Below, one piece after another: positions 45,250 to 56,829 of a DNA stretch of 64,000 nt (position 1 is the first letter of the stretch; every line of letters begins with the position of its first letter). The notes beneath the pieces were generated by a model. It saw only the letters and a program-made list of their open reading frames with translations. It had not been told where the DNA came from and searched no databases. The DNA is from Gonocerus acuteangulatus (Eukaryota > Arthropoda > Insecta > Hemiptera > Coreidae), in contig OX328123.1 of NCBI GenBank assembly GCA_946811695.1, forward strand, positions 150,431,851-150,495,850, in the 5' to 3' direction. The position numbers and the translations under genes are program-made.

Positions 45250-45669
45250 CTTCCCGTCACTTTCACAAATATATGCCACGTAATCTCTTCCGGTATAAGG
45301 AAAGCTATTGTGGATTCATGGAGAAATGCTGCAGTTGGAAAAAGATGGGAGCCAATAATATCAGAACCTATCCCCGACAGCCTTCCCCTAGGAATTGCAG
45401 TGGCTATCTTTGGGATGGCTACAGGTCACGATTACCTGCTAAGCCATTTACATAGGATAGGTTTAGCAGATTCTCCAACTTGTCCACTGTGCTCCCAGGA
45501 GAACGGGACGGCGGATCACCTTTCACATTGCTCAGGTCTGCAGGCGACCATGACACCACAGAAGGACACGCACGGCTTTACTCGGAGGCACGGCGTCGAA
45601 TGGCTGAAAAGCCAAGGACGGGCATTGGATGAAGAAGAAGAAGAAGAAGTTTCAAGTATCATTAATTAA
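45250..45669 (+). pseudogene. LINE C-terminal fragment with zinc-finger region
   Basis: The frame contains IAVAIFGMATGHDYLLSHLH, RIGLADSPTCPLCSQ and ADHLSHC. R-x-x-T-G-H-D-x-L-x-x-H-L-H-R-I-G-L-x-x-S-P-x-C-P-L-C followed by D-H-L-x-x-C is the well-known segment after RNase H in arthropod LINEs. RT and RNase H are absent. The frame ends in a GAA microsatellite (45629-45649) that looks like a repeat-type 3' tail. A fragment, although the frame is open. Confidence 0.75.
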
Positions 45670-45980
45670 TTTTAAATTTTAAGTAGCTTACACAAATTGA
45701 TTAAACAGAACAATACACAAATAACAATCTAAATTATTAAAACTAAGTTCCAACCTTGGGAATAATACATTTGGAACGTTCTCTTTATAAGTTCCTTTAT
45801 AAGTACATTTTGTATTGCTTTTACGACTAAAAGAGCATATAATATACTTTAAAACGTTTACGTGATAGATAAAAACTTACTTTCTTATTCAGAGCTTAGA
45901 GGACCAAATAGTAGTCAAAAACAAGTCACAGATCCGAGACAATGAAATGGCTGTTCCCCGTGTGATTATTTGTACATTTT

Positions 45981-46124
45981 TTATCGCGGTTCCTTCCCCA
46001 CTCTATAGCCAGGAAACCCGCTTATGAGGTTACACGAAAATGGAAGCCATGGACCATAGCTTCCTTATTTCGTTCGGTTACGTTTCAGATCCCATAGATC
46101 ACGAATATAACGGTGGTTCAAACT

Positions 46125-46179
<55 letters not shown>

Positions 46180-46530
46180 GGTATCTCAATCGGAGAAATA
46201 TGTGCTTGAAACGTCGAAATTGTTAGTTTTGCTCTTTTGAACAGGTTTTTTTATCTGTTTACGTAACGCTTTGATGTATTTTTTTTCAATGAATTTAACA
46301 GTAAAATGAGCATTTAGGAAAACCAGGTAAGAATAGTTGAAACAGTGTTATAGTCTATCCAAGACAGTTATTTTTGAGAAGGTGGGGGGACCTTCCAATT
46401 GGGATTTTATTTTATATTTTTCACGAAAGATCAAAACCCACCAATAACTGCTTCTATTATTTTAATAATAGCAGTAGAGATATGAACGGAACCGCGCTAA
46501 GATGAAGCTGTTCCTGCGAGTCGGACTTTT
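45981..46530 (-). mobile_element. HINE copy F, both ends present, internally deleted
   Basis: The right end (46530) reads, in reverse, AAAAAGTCCGACTCGCAGGA, then CATCTTAGCGCGGTTCCG. The left end reads, in reverse, AAACCCGC...CGATAAAAAA in place of the usual hairpin and CTAA. (TA)n is at 46127-46177. Compared with copy D, the body between the TA tract and GGAGAAATATGTGCTTG is missing, leaving about 550 bp. Confidence 0.78.
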
Positions 46531-47140
46531 TATAATATGTATTTGTTAAATAATAATGCTTTGAATAACCAAAAGTATCTAATTCTTGCTATAAATTTAA
46601 AAAGATTTACTGAGATTTCCGGAAATAACAGACAATAATAAGTGTTTTTTTCAGCTGATTTATTTCTATTGCATTTTTAATCGAAGTTTCAACTTTCAAC
46701 AATATAATAATTTTAAAACAAAATAAAAATAATAACAGAAAATTCAACTGGATTAATCTTAAGCTCTACCAAAGAACAGTATATTTCCAGAGTCCATCGC
46801 ATAAAAGATCCCTAAATCCCTGTAAACGGAACACCACAGATGTCTCGCCTCTGTCCATGTGGTGGATTGGACAGATCCTACGTACAATAGGTTATTGTAG
46901 AAGTCCAGGCCTGGCCGGTAGCTGATATCAAATACAATGCTCCTATCTCTCCCTCGTTCAATGTATTTGCCAAATCCGCTTTTTCCTTAATTTTTCCTCG
47001 ATAGTATATGCTTAGAGAAGCAGCGCCTATTTCTATATTAACAATTTGTAATGTTTCAAAATTTCGTGAATCCTTGTGTCCACACAAAATGATATTGTTT
47101 TTGTTTTTGTTTTTGTTGTTATTGTGTTTGTGTATATATA

Positions 47141-47147
<7 letters not shown>
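46531..47147. other. Intergenic stretch, nothing recognised
   Basis: A short frame at 46878-47198 (minus) has no recognised motif. Confidence 0.35.

Positions 47148-47187
<40 letters not shown>
47148..47187. repeat. (TA)n microsatellite
   Basis: About 40 bp of TA after a TTTTTG/TTTTTGTTG run. Confidence 0.9.
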
Positions 47188-47193
<6 letters not shown>

Positions 47194-47418
47194 ACCAATC
47201 GTTGAATTTTGTAAAATTAAGGAAGGAATAAACATAATTAAATGGATTGCAGCAATCAAGAAATATTTGAAAGCAGCAGACATCACACAAAATGATAACT
47301 CAGACAGAAGAACATTGAGAAAAATATGTTATTGACCAGAGGAAGATTATTAAAATAAGAGAGTAATATTTTATTAATGATTTGTTCAGTTTTCGTTAAT
47401 AATTGCCTTAAACATTTA

Positions 47419-47546
47419 GATACTGGCCCGAAGGTGCTATGCGGGTCAATAGCAGCAAAAAATGCAGGCGATTTAGATACTGGCCAGAAGGACTTCCCCG
47501 AAGATGCTATGCGGGTCAACAGCAGCACAAAATGCAGGCGATTTAA
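47419..47546. repeat. Tandem duplication of about 65 bp
   Basis: GATACTGGCC, GATGCTATGCGGGTCAA and AGCAGCA...AATGCAGGCGATTTA occur twice. The second unit has an 8-9 bp insertion (ACTTCCCCG). Origin unknown. Confidence 0.8.
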
Positions 47547-47789
47547 AGTGAGATGATAATTCACTTGGATGGGTAACTGCAAGGATATCACACTCCATAA
47601 TCTATCTATGTCTGTTCCTTATTTGTTTTTGTTCTTTATAATATATTATCCATTAGGATCCTGTATGTAAACCAACATAATGCACACGTGAAATCAATCT
47701 CCGCTTCCACGCTTTTATTTATTTTTTCTTCTATATTTTTTTTTCATCCTTACTTCTTATATTATTTTATATTTATTCATCATAATTTA

Positions 47790-48270
47790 TAGTATTTCTT
47801 AAATACCGCAGATTTCCAAATGTTGAAACATTTTTTCTGTATTTTGTTCATAATGTTTCCTCTGCTAGATACCGAGGTATTTAGTTGTCTGAACCTTATT
47901 TCATATTTCGGGCATTCCTAGATTATGTGGCAAATAGTTTAAACTTGAGTGCATAGTTGAATCGAGGTGGAGTTAATTTCTTCATGAGATGGCCGTTTGT
48001 CATATGACTAGGGTCTATTCGAATTCGTGTATTACCACTTCCAATCTTCTATTACCTCTTTCTGCATTCCTCCATAACTTTGTTGTGATTTGGACCACAT
48101 TCTCTCCTAGTCGTTTCAGAACCCTGCAATTCAAACACGTCTTCGTGTGGAATTCTTCTTAGAGATGCAACACAGGAATGTTTGCACTTTCTATTGCCTC
48201 TTCGGCTGCTTCATTTCCCGCTATTCCTGAATGTGCTGGTGTCCAGAGGACCGTCGTTTTAGAGCAGATC
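47790..48270 (-). pseudogene. Jockey-type LINE RNase H relic
   Basis: On the minus strand KTTVLWTPAHSGIAGNEAAE is the last conserved RNase H block (W-x-P-x-H-x-G-x-x-G-N-E). EEAIESAN and then heavily decayed C-terminal sequence follow with multiple stops. The upstream catalytic blocks are gone. Confidence 0.78.
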
Positions 48271-48779
48271 AATATTTTATTTTATTTGATTTTTAATAAT
48301 ATGAATATATTATTTTATGTTTCATGGGGTTTTTCTTCTTTTCTAATATTTAACTGTGCCAGAAGTAAAAGTGTGCCTATTGTTTATATCAAACGTATCA
48401 TAAATAGTAAAACTTTTTATTTTGACAGATCTAAAATATTAGATAATGAGAGGAACCCAATACAAGGGGGAAAAACGAGAAACTCTTAGAGCAAAATAAG
48501 AGAACAGTGAAGGACAGGTTCAAATTTGACCTCCTACCACATCGTTGTTACAAATGTAAAGTATCGAATTTGAAAATCACCACTTTTCAGATTGGAAAAG
48601 CGTTTATTCATAACTTTTTTTGGACAGTCAAATATTCGGCAGATTTGACCTTTTGACAGTGGAATACTTTCCCTTACATAGAGTGAACTAAGATTCAATC
48701 GTTTGCCGTGCATAAGTTGAGCAGAAATTAGTACAGATTGAAAATGAAAGATGCATTTTTTCACATTCGATACTTTTTT

Positions 48780-49500
48780 CACACTTCGAATTGCTTGCCA
48801 TTCTAAAATCACTAAATATCATTATTCCAAACGGTACAAAACTTTATGTATTCTCTTACTCTCTTTCAACATTATTGTCAATATCTAAGCTGGCTTCCAC
48901 AAATCCATTCATAGTTCAACTTCGAACTACCCTAGATAATTTTCAGAAAAATAATACACACGTTATATTCTCATGGATACCAAGTCATTCCGGAATAACA
49001 GGTAACGAAATAGCAGATGTTCATGCAAAATTGGCGATTGAAGAATGTTCGACCATAAATTATGTACCTAGGAAGGATTTAATTTGCTCGATGAAGAAGA
49101 AAGTTCGCTCTACCTGGGATGGGGACTGGCGGCAAATTAGAGAAAACAAGCTAAGAGAAATTAAAACATCAACATCTACCTGGGACACTTCAATACGTGT
49201 GGCTAGAAGGGAAGAGGTAGTTCATACACGCCTCAGAATCGGACACACGAGGCTTACACACTCACACTTAATGACAAAAGATCTACTAACTTTGTGCATC
49301 ACCAGTGGAACTGAATTAAGTGTTAAGCATGTACTGACGGAGTGTAGAAATTATGAACTTGAAAAAAGAACTCACGATATTTCAGGAACATTAGATGAAA
49401 CATTGGGTGATACAAAAAAAGGCAATAAACAATTTAATCAATTCTATGAAGGAAACCGGACTATTTAATAAAATATGACACTCATCATGCATTAATTTAG
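48780..49500 (+). pseudogene. Jockey-type LINE RNase H and C-terminal region, missing a catalytic aspartate
   Basis: The frame starts at ELLAILKSLN (end of the block that holds the glutamate), then VFSYSLSTL where the family has F-S/T-D-S. The aspartate is replaced by tyrosine. SWIPSHSGITGNEIADVHAK follows, then NKLREIK, RREEVVHTRLRIGHTRLTHS and CI...VKHVLTEC, in which the zinc motif has lost one cysteine. It ends near 49468 without a clear poly(A). 5'-truncated at about 48780, so the RT is absent. Confidence 0.82.
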
Positions 49501-50229
49501 GAGGATATAGAATCTCTTCGTACCTCTCCACAAAATATGTAATTGTAAAAAAGTATACGAGTAGCCTTGTTAAGCTGGGGTTGCCTCGCCTCAGCTGAGA
49601 TCAGGTAATCTTAGTCAATATAAAATACTAATTATTATTTCTTCCAAATTCTCTTAATCCATAATAAACGCATATTTCAATAAATGCAATTCATACAATT
49701 CAAATACAATCCAACTTTTAAGTCTTTTTTTTTTCTTTCTCGTTTAACGGTGACCATGACCCATGTGGTTGATTTCATCCAAAAAAAAAGAGAAAAAAAA
49801 AAGAAAGCCTGGCTAAACCTGTCGAAGTACTGTAAGCTCCTGGGACAATTGTCAATACGTCACCATCTCCATTGGCGTTTATATTTTTCCTGGAGCTATC
49901 AATAAAGTTCTTATTTCTCCAGTATGTCTAGCCTTCCAAAATCCGACGGGTTAGGGTCACATTGCTCATGATGACGGAGCAACAGGATATGGATCTTTTC
50001 AGTAGAAAACGAAATTCAGGATTCTCAAGAAGATTCTATTATGTTCAGAAAGTCCCTTAAAAAAAAATAATCCGCGCTAAAAAGCAAACGCTTGTAGAAA
50101 TTATTTTTTCGTTTTATAACAATATGATATTATTCTAACAAGAAATTTATTGAGGTGATATTGGCAGGTCAAAGGGTATAATATATTAGATTTATACGGT
50201 ATATATGAAAAAGAAATTGGCAAGGAAAT
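49501..50229. other. Intergenic stretch, nothing recognised
   Basis: No coding motif, RNA gene or repeat partner is visible. Confidence 0.35.
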
Positions 50230-50345
50230 GTATAGCTGTAATATCCTCCAGCGCTCCCCGTGGTGGAATAATGAATGACCAGGAGTAGTCCAAAGGCGTT
50301 TATCATATGCATTCAATATCTCGATGGAAAAACCTTCAGGATAAT
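50230..50345 (+). other. Possible LINE linker fragment
   Basis: One frame reads ILQRSPWWNNE then a stop. A P-W-W-N/S-x-E motif is common between the endonuclease and RT of Jockey-type LINEs. Only about 11 residues support it. Confidence 0.3.
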
Positions 50346-50394
50346 ATTTCCTCTGTGAAATTACGCGTGTATATATATATAGTATATATATATA

Positions 50395-50445
<51 letters not shown>

Positions 50446-50597
50446 AATATATTGAAATATTTAGTTCTGATTATTTCAGCAAATTTTTTCCCGCCCACTA
50501 GAGGAAACCCGCTTATATGGCTGACCTGATGACACAATCCGGAAGTTCCGACTAGAAAATTACATGTTTTGAACCCATATATCAGGAAAATAATAAT

Positions 50598-50645
<48 letters not shown>

Positions 50646-50680
50646 TATATTATTTATTCTTATAGATGACCCGAAATATC

Positions 50681-50969
50681 GCAGTCTTCCTTTATTACAC
50701 CACTTTATTTATTGGGCCCGACATGTTTCGAGCATCTTTTCTTCGCACCTCTTCAGGGGCACTTCTTGCAAGGAAGTCCTCCCATTACCAAGTACTCCCT
50801 CTGGAGTCCAGCTTAATACTCGGATACTAAGTATTAAGCCGGACTCCAGAGGGAGTACTTGGTAACGGGAGGACTTCCTTGCAAGAAGTGCCCCTGAAGA
50901 GGTGCGAAGAAAAGATGCTCGAAACATGTCGGGCCCAATAAATAAAGTGGTGTAATAAAGGAAGACTGC
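50681..50969. mobile_element. Near-palindromic element inside (TA)n
   Basis: About 143-bp arms (50681-50823 and 50827-50969) are almost exact complements and meet at a few central bases. They share GCAGTCTTCCTTTATTACAC, GGGCCCGACATGTTTCGAGC and ACTCCCTCTGGAGTCC. The surrounding (TA)n on both sides suggests insertion into a HINE microsatellite. Confidence 0.85.
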
Positions 50970-51001
50970 TTTAATGACCCTATGCCTCCTAGGATAAAAA
51001 A

Positions 51002-51061
<60 letters not shown>

Positions 51062-52017
51062 GTGTGTCTGTTAACTCTTTCGTATAATTTGTAAGGTTAA
51101 TCCAATTAATAAAAAAACATACTCCAGAAAATGGTTTTTGAGCGAAATTTGGGCGAAGAAAAATCGCAACTCTTAGGGTGTGATTACACTAGGATATTCT
51201 TGCAGGATATTTATATCAGAGAGAAATTCTCACTAATGAAACCATGTAAAATGTGTGTCTGACACAAATTGCTCATGGTTTACATTAGCCAGAATTTCTC
51301 TGTAATATAAATATCCTGCAATAACTTTCCTAGCGTAAACGCACCCTTACGTTTACGAGTTAATACGTATGCAGGTACTCTTCGTGTAGATTCTCTAACT
51401 TAGTGAAACGAATGAAACCATTTTCAAGGTAACCGTATTCGATAAATGTTTGGGTTCGGGACATTAGAGTCTTGCGATTTAATTGATATATTTTCTAAAT
51501 GTTTGAAATTAATCTAATCATTGTTTTTTAAGTTTTTGTTACATTTGGAGTCAAGGAATAACTCGAACAAAAAATATTAAATTAAAAAGAATGAAAAGTT
51601 TTGAGATCTTCTTAAATTTTCGTAAATATCTCGGAAACGGTGGGGAAATCGGGGTAAGTGAAAAGTGACCACTCGAATGCTTACTAAATTCTCTAAAGAA
51701 AGGGTTCTGAAGCAAATTTTGATGGACCGATGTCACACGGAGAAATAAGTGCTTAAAAATTCGAAAATGTTTGCTTCTTTCTTTTCAACGGGTTTTTGTT
51801 TTTGTCTAACTGACTTTTTAAATTGGTTTGCTTTCTGTTTAAAATTGCATTTATCAGTAAAATGAATGTTCTATTAATACAAGGTAAGAAAATAACAGTT
51901 AATTCTGCTTATGACACTGTCAGATTTCACAGATTGAGGCGCCTGAAAACATCCTACCCTTTGAGATTTTAGTTTATATTTGCAACGAAAGATCAAAACC
52001 TATCAATATAACTTCCT

Positions 52018-52745
52018 AGGTTCCTTCCTTTAACAAAACATTTTTTCCAAATCTCCTTTCTATATCAACAACCCCCTTCAGTTTAAATCTTCTGTCCATT
52101 CCTTGGTACCCGCTCCCGTCCCTCCGATCTCTATCCTCCCACTCATAAAACAGCCTTCTTCATACGTTCCTTCATCTCCCGAGACTCCTCCTTCTGGAAC
52201 CCCCCCCCCTCCCCCTGGAATCCCTCTTTCCATTCGACACTCTCCTTTCTTACCAATATTTAAATACCGCCTCTTTGCTTTTTTCCTACCCTCCCAGGAA
52301 GACGCTTCTTATGATTTGACCACCAGGAAGACCATTTTAGCTTTGTAAATCATATTTTTGTTTCCTTCTCGTGCTTATGTATTTATTTTTAATCATATCG
52401 TTTTATAGCCCCCATTTCTTTAATATTTATTTAATTTTTTAATATTTATTTGTTTATTTTAAACTGTCTAATTATATTCCCATCCCCCTCTGAACATTGT
52501 ATCATCATTGCCCCAATCCAATTTATTTACATATTTTCTTATATTTTATTTTATTATTTAAGACTTTACTTATAATATTTGTATTCGTTTTTGTTTTTGT
52601 TTTTGTTTTTTTTTTTTTTTGTTTTTTTTTATACTTTTTTCTTTATTTATATTCATATTTCTAAGTTAAATTTGTTTATTGTTTATTTTTATTCTTATGG
52701 GATGAAGTACCAAAATAAAGTATTGTTTTCATTCATTCATTCATT
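52018..52745 (+). mobile_element. Non-LTR retrotransposon 3' region with (ATTC)n tail
   Basis: It interrupts HINE copy G. C-rich text at 52070-52330 gives way to T-rich sequence ending TACCAAAATAAAGTATTG and CATTCATTCATTCATTCAA. Short tandem repeats instead of poly(A) are known at the 3' ends of several LINE clades. No RT is present. Diverged CAATA(T)AACTTC-like flanks may be a target duplication. Confidence 0.55.
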
Positions 52746-52857
52746 CAATAACTGCTTCTATTCCTTTACTAATGGCACTAGGTATATAAACGGAAACACT
52801 TTCGTTTTATCGTAATTTTTGGATCATTTCTTTAAAATATATGCATATTCACAAACG

Positions 52858-52860
<3 letters not shown>

Positions 52861-52902
<42 letters not shown>
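52861..52902. repeat. (TA)n microsatellite
   Basis: About 42 bp of TA followed by unique sequence. Confidence 0.9.
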
Positions 52903-52905
<3 letters not shown>

Positions 52906-53408
52906 ACTCTTGATAAGTCGATCGTCAAAGGACCTTGAAATATAATATGACTTAATTGAAGTTCAACCTTAAGAACATTGATTCATTGAGGTTATAATTC
53001 GACTAAAAAACGAGATCGTTATCATGGTTGACGAGTCGACAGTTCACCGGAAACCCACAACTACGTAAAGAAATTATTAATATTCCCTAGAAGCCGTATT
53101 ATTTGCAGTATTGCAGATACAGTCGCTACATAGCAGACAGCTCTTATGAAACCCATTAAAAATTTAAAATTCATGGTTTGGTCATTTTGTTTATTTTAAT
53201 TAACATAAGGAAGGTAGCAGTCACTCATAAGCATGCTAACCGCTCAGGCGGGAGAGCATTCTAGTCACAATAAACATAATTTCTTAAAAATCTCAAAAAC
53301 GGATGAAAAAGTTTCGTGGAACTAACCATACAGATGCCTAATAATGTTCCAATGATGTGGCTATTAACAATAGTGTATTCAAAATCATGTATTTCAAAAA
53401 TAATATAT

Positions 53409-53469
<61 letters not shown>

Positions 53470-53472
<3 letters not shown>

Positions 53473-53813
53473 TAACATTAATTTGGCTGAGCGGTGGTGG
53501 TACTGTATCAAAATAGAAAAATAAAAAACTCCAGGTCTCCACTATAAATATTTAATTTTTATGTTTAAAGCACGCTTTCCGAGTCTACAGCACCGGCAGT
53601 GCATGATTTTCCAGCCGAAGCCTGACGAGGTCGAAGGTTTCTTGACATTGGTTGGGCGCTGGTGGCATAGTGTTAAACATGCACTGAGGATGGAGCTGTA
53701 GACTCTGAATGCGTGCTTTAAACATAAAAATAAAATATTTATAGTGGAGACCTGGAGTTTTTTATTTTCCTATTTTGATACAGTACCACCACCGCTCAGC
53801 CAAATTAATGTCA

Positions 53814-53816
<3 letters not shown>
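53470..53816. mobile_element. MITE-like inverted-repeat element inside (TA)n
   Basis: Starts CATTAACATTAATTTGGCTG and ends with the inverse (CAGCCAAATTAATGTCAATG). Arms of about 123 bp and 127 bp with a centre of about 97 bp. (TA)n on both sides (53410-53469 and 53817-53860) fits insertion at a TA target. No transposase. Confidence 0.85.
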
Positions 53817-53860
<44 letters not shown>

Positions 53861-53864
<4 letters not shown>

Positions 53865-54017
53865 CTCAAAATATATTGTAGAACGTGGTTACAAAATTTG
53901 TAAATTTAATAATAAAAAATAGTTTAATAGTATTAATTAATGTTAAATAAGTATAATAAATAATAATAATGTAATTAGATATTAGTCAAGCTTAATTAAA
54001 AAATAAAATAAAAAAGT
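53861..54017. other. AT-rich spacer
   Basis: No motif is recognised. It ends at the tail of the LINE on the minus strand. Confidence 0.35.
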
Positions 54018-54704
54018 TTTTTTTTTTTTTTTTTAATTATTTATTTGAAATCTGTACAAATTATAAACAGTACAATGATCAAGTTTGATGATGCAGATAT
54101 TATGTACAAGTTGACAAAAACGGTAAATGTAAAATAAAATAAAAAACATACAAAATATGTAAGGAAACAACAACTGTTGACACTTCCACAGACGACGCAG
54201 TAAATATTTTGATGGTCACGATAACATCAGGTAAGTAAATTGTCTCGGGGCCACTGTCTCTTGAGCCGCCTCGGAGGATTGTCTGGATGGGATTGGGATG
54301 ATAAGGATAGACCTTCGGGATTAGGATGGTAGGACAATTTGGAGTGGAACATTTGGAAACGGGTTTTAGCAAGGTCAAGGACAAATGGAATGTTAAGGTC
54401 ATTGTGAAGGGTTTTACTTAGAAAGGGGCATTCACAATTTTACGGAGCACTTTTGACTGGAATGCCTGTATTCTGTTGATGTTGGATGGTTTTGCAGACC
54501 CCCAGAGTTCAAGTCCGTATGTCCATATTGGTCGGATGATTATTTTGTATATCGTTAGTTTGTTCTGTATTGATAATTTAGATGAGGGTCCAAGGAGTCG
54601 TCTAAGTAGTCCGCATCTTTTGTTCAGTTCTTGTCTTTTCAGTCGGCTGTCAAGGTATAATCCTAGATATCGAACCTCGCTGGATACTGGTAGTAGAGTG
54701 TTTT
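54018..54704 (-). pseudogene. Jockey-type LINE, RT thumb region to poly(A) tail
   Basis: The minus-strand frame reads VSSEVRYLGLYLDSRLKRQE, SIQNKLTIYKIIIRPIWTYG, LELWGSAKPSNINRIQAFQS and KVLRKIVNAP, the standard thumb region after the RT of Jockey elements. After a stop or frameshift near 54417, TLHNDLNIPFVLDLAKTRFQ and HSKLSYHPNP continue in another frame. The 3' region ends in a poly(A) run on the minus strand at 54018-54037. The upstream RT core is missing because HINE copy H lies there. No RNase H domain is seen, in contrast to the other LINEs in the window. Confidence 0.85.
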
Positions 54705-54840
54705 TTAGCGCGGTTCCTCCCTCCCCCATAGGGAGGAACCCCGCTTATAAGGTTGATACAATGAAACAATCCGGAAGTCCCGACTAGAAAAGTTCGTGTT
54801 TCAGAACCCCTAGAGACCGAAAATAACGGTGGTTCAAATT

Positions 54841-54885
<45 letters not shown>

Positions 54886-54898
54886 GTATATATATATA
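54705..54898 (-). mobile_element. HINE copy H, 3' end only
   Basis: In reverse the hairpin GGTTCCTCCC...GGGAGGAACC and CGCGCTAA ends at 54705, preceded by the TTGTATCAACCTTATAAGCG region and (TA)n at 54841-54898. The rest of the element is replaced by a large foldback element and an assembly gap. Confidence 0.82.
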
Positions 54899-56616
54899 CA
54901 GGGTGTCCCGTAAATGTCTAGTCATATTGAGAGGGGTGATAGAGGACCCTTCGGGGAACAAAACATGTTCTATGACGATTTCCCGAATTCTCGCCCATAA
55001 GGGAGAAAACGTCGTTTCATTGTTTTATCGAGACAAACGTGGTTTTTAGAAACATAATCGTTGTAGCTCCGTCCCAGGTGGTACTACTAGAAAGGGAGTG
55101 AAACCAATCGAAAGCTGAGTAAATTTACTATATGACTAGTTGGGAGTAAACGTAAAAATGAATGAATGTAAGTATGTATATCTTACAAAAAGAAGGCAAT
55201 TCTAAATTTCCTGACATTTTATTGATATTTCTTTCCAGCGTTACTCCTCAATGGGCAGGATCTGAGATTTCCGGGTTTCAGAAAAACTTTCTCATTTAAC
55301 CAGCTTTCCATTCATGTATCACAATCCTGTGTTATTGAAGTATTTGAACGGTTTAAGTACAAAAGTTTAAAAAAAAACATGGATCTGTGAAAAGAAAATT
55401 ATATTTTTTTCTTCAATTTATTCAAAAAGCTGAAGGGAAATATTTATTTTTATAAATGTTTACATAAATATTAAGTAAATATTTACTTAAAACAATAAAA
55501 AAAATTACTCCCACGAATATAAAAAAAATTCCTAAAACAGTAAATAAATAAAATACACATTTATTTTGAATTTGTTAATTCAGGTAACTAATTCTGCGTC
55601 CAGGAGGCGGCCATTAAGGAACCCCAACCATACATTAACCTCAAAAATTATTATTTTTACCTAGATCACACATTTGAACACATTTTTACAGGTACTTATA
55701 TTTAGAAAACAAATGCTTTACCTTAAATTAATACTCATGGCTACGCTTGTGAAACTCACTGGGATTCTGAGCCCATGCGTTTTTGTTGTGGTAATTAAAA
55801 ATTCTATCCCTCATAAATAATATGTACATAGTCCTGTAAAAATGTGTTCAAATGCGTGATATAGGTAAAAATAGTAATTTTTGAGGTTAATGTATGGTTG
55901 GGGTTCATTAATGGCCGCCTCCTGGGCCCAGTATTAGTTACCTGAATTAATAAATTCAAAATAAATGTATTTACTGTTTTAAGATTTTTTTTTATATCCG
56001 TGGAAGTATTTTTTTTTATTCTTTTAAGTAAATATTTACTTAATATTTATGTAAAAATTTATAAAAAAAATATTTCCCTTCAGCTTTTTGAATAAATTGA
56101 AGAAAAAAATATAATTTTCTTTTCACAGATCCATGTTTTTTTTTAAAAAGTTTTGTTCTTAAATCGTTCAAATACTCCAATAACACAGGGTTGTGATACA
56201 TGAATGGAAAGCTGGTTAAATGAGGAAGTTTTTCTAAAACCCGGAAATCTCAGATCCTGCCATTGAGGAGTAACGCTGGAAAGAAATATCAATAAAATGT
56301 CAGGAAATTTAGAATTGCCTTCTTTTGGTAAGATATACATATTTACATTCATTCATTTTTACGTTTACTCTCAACTAGTCTTATAGTAAATTTACTCAGC
56401 TTTCGATTGGTTTCACACCCTTTTTAGTAGTACCATCTGGGACGGGAGCTACAATGATTATTCTTCTAAAAAGTACGTTTGTCTCGAAAAAACAATAAAA
56501 CGACGTTTTCTCCCTTATGGGCGAGAATTCGGGAAATCGTCATAGAACATTTTTTGTTCCCCTAAGGGTCCTCTATCACCCCTCACAATATGACTAGACA
56601 TTTACGGGACACCCTG
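54899..56616. mobile_element. 1.7-kb foldback element with about 790-bp arms
   Basis: It begins CAGGGTGTCCCGTAAATGTC and ends with the inverse (CATTTACGGGACACCCTG). Arms extend to about 55692 and from about 55833, leaving a loop of about 140 bp. The arms differ at scattered bases and small indels. TA repeats on both sides suggest a TA target, as for Tc1/mariner-type elements. Some of the arm encodes no protein I recognise. The right edge is 13 bp from a gap. Confidence 0.88.
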
Positions 56617-56629
56617 TATATATATATTT

Positions 56630-56829
56630 NNNNNNNNNNNNNNNNNNNNNNNNNNNNNNNNNNNNNNNNNNNNNNNNNNNNNNNNNNNNNNNNNNNNNNN
56701 NNNNNNNNNNNNNNNNNNNNNNNNNNNNNNNNNNNNNNNNNNNNNNNNNNNNNNNNNNNNNNNNNNNNNNNNNNNNNNNNNNNNNNNNNNNNNNNNNNNN
56801 NNNNNNNNNNNNNNNNNNNNNNNNNNNNN
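56630..56829. other. Assembly gap, 200 N
   Basis: Exactly 200 unknown bases starting in a (TA)n tract. The two open frames across it are artefacts. The true size is unknown. Confidence 0.99.

Larger units (their letters stand above)
50490..52815 (-). mobile_element. HINE copy G, carrying two later insertions
   Basis: The left end (reverse of CCCGCCCACTAGAGGAAACC) resembles the 3' end, although the hairpin is degraded. (TA)n at 50599-50650 and 51003-51055 brackets an inverted-repeat element. The body continues at 51110 (TTTGAGCGAAATTTGGGCGA) through 52010 (GAAAGATCAAAACC). After a LINE 3' fragment it resumes at 52745 with the family 5' region (CAATAACTGCTTCTATTCC) and ends in a decayed form near 52815. 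A segment of about 170 bp at 51180-51345 is not found in other copies. Confidence 0.7.
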
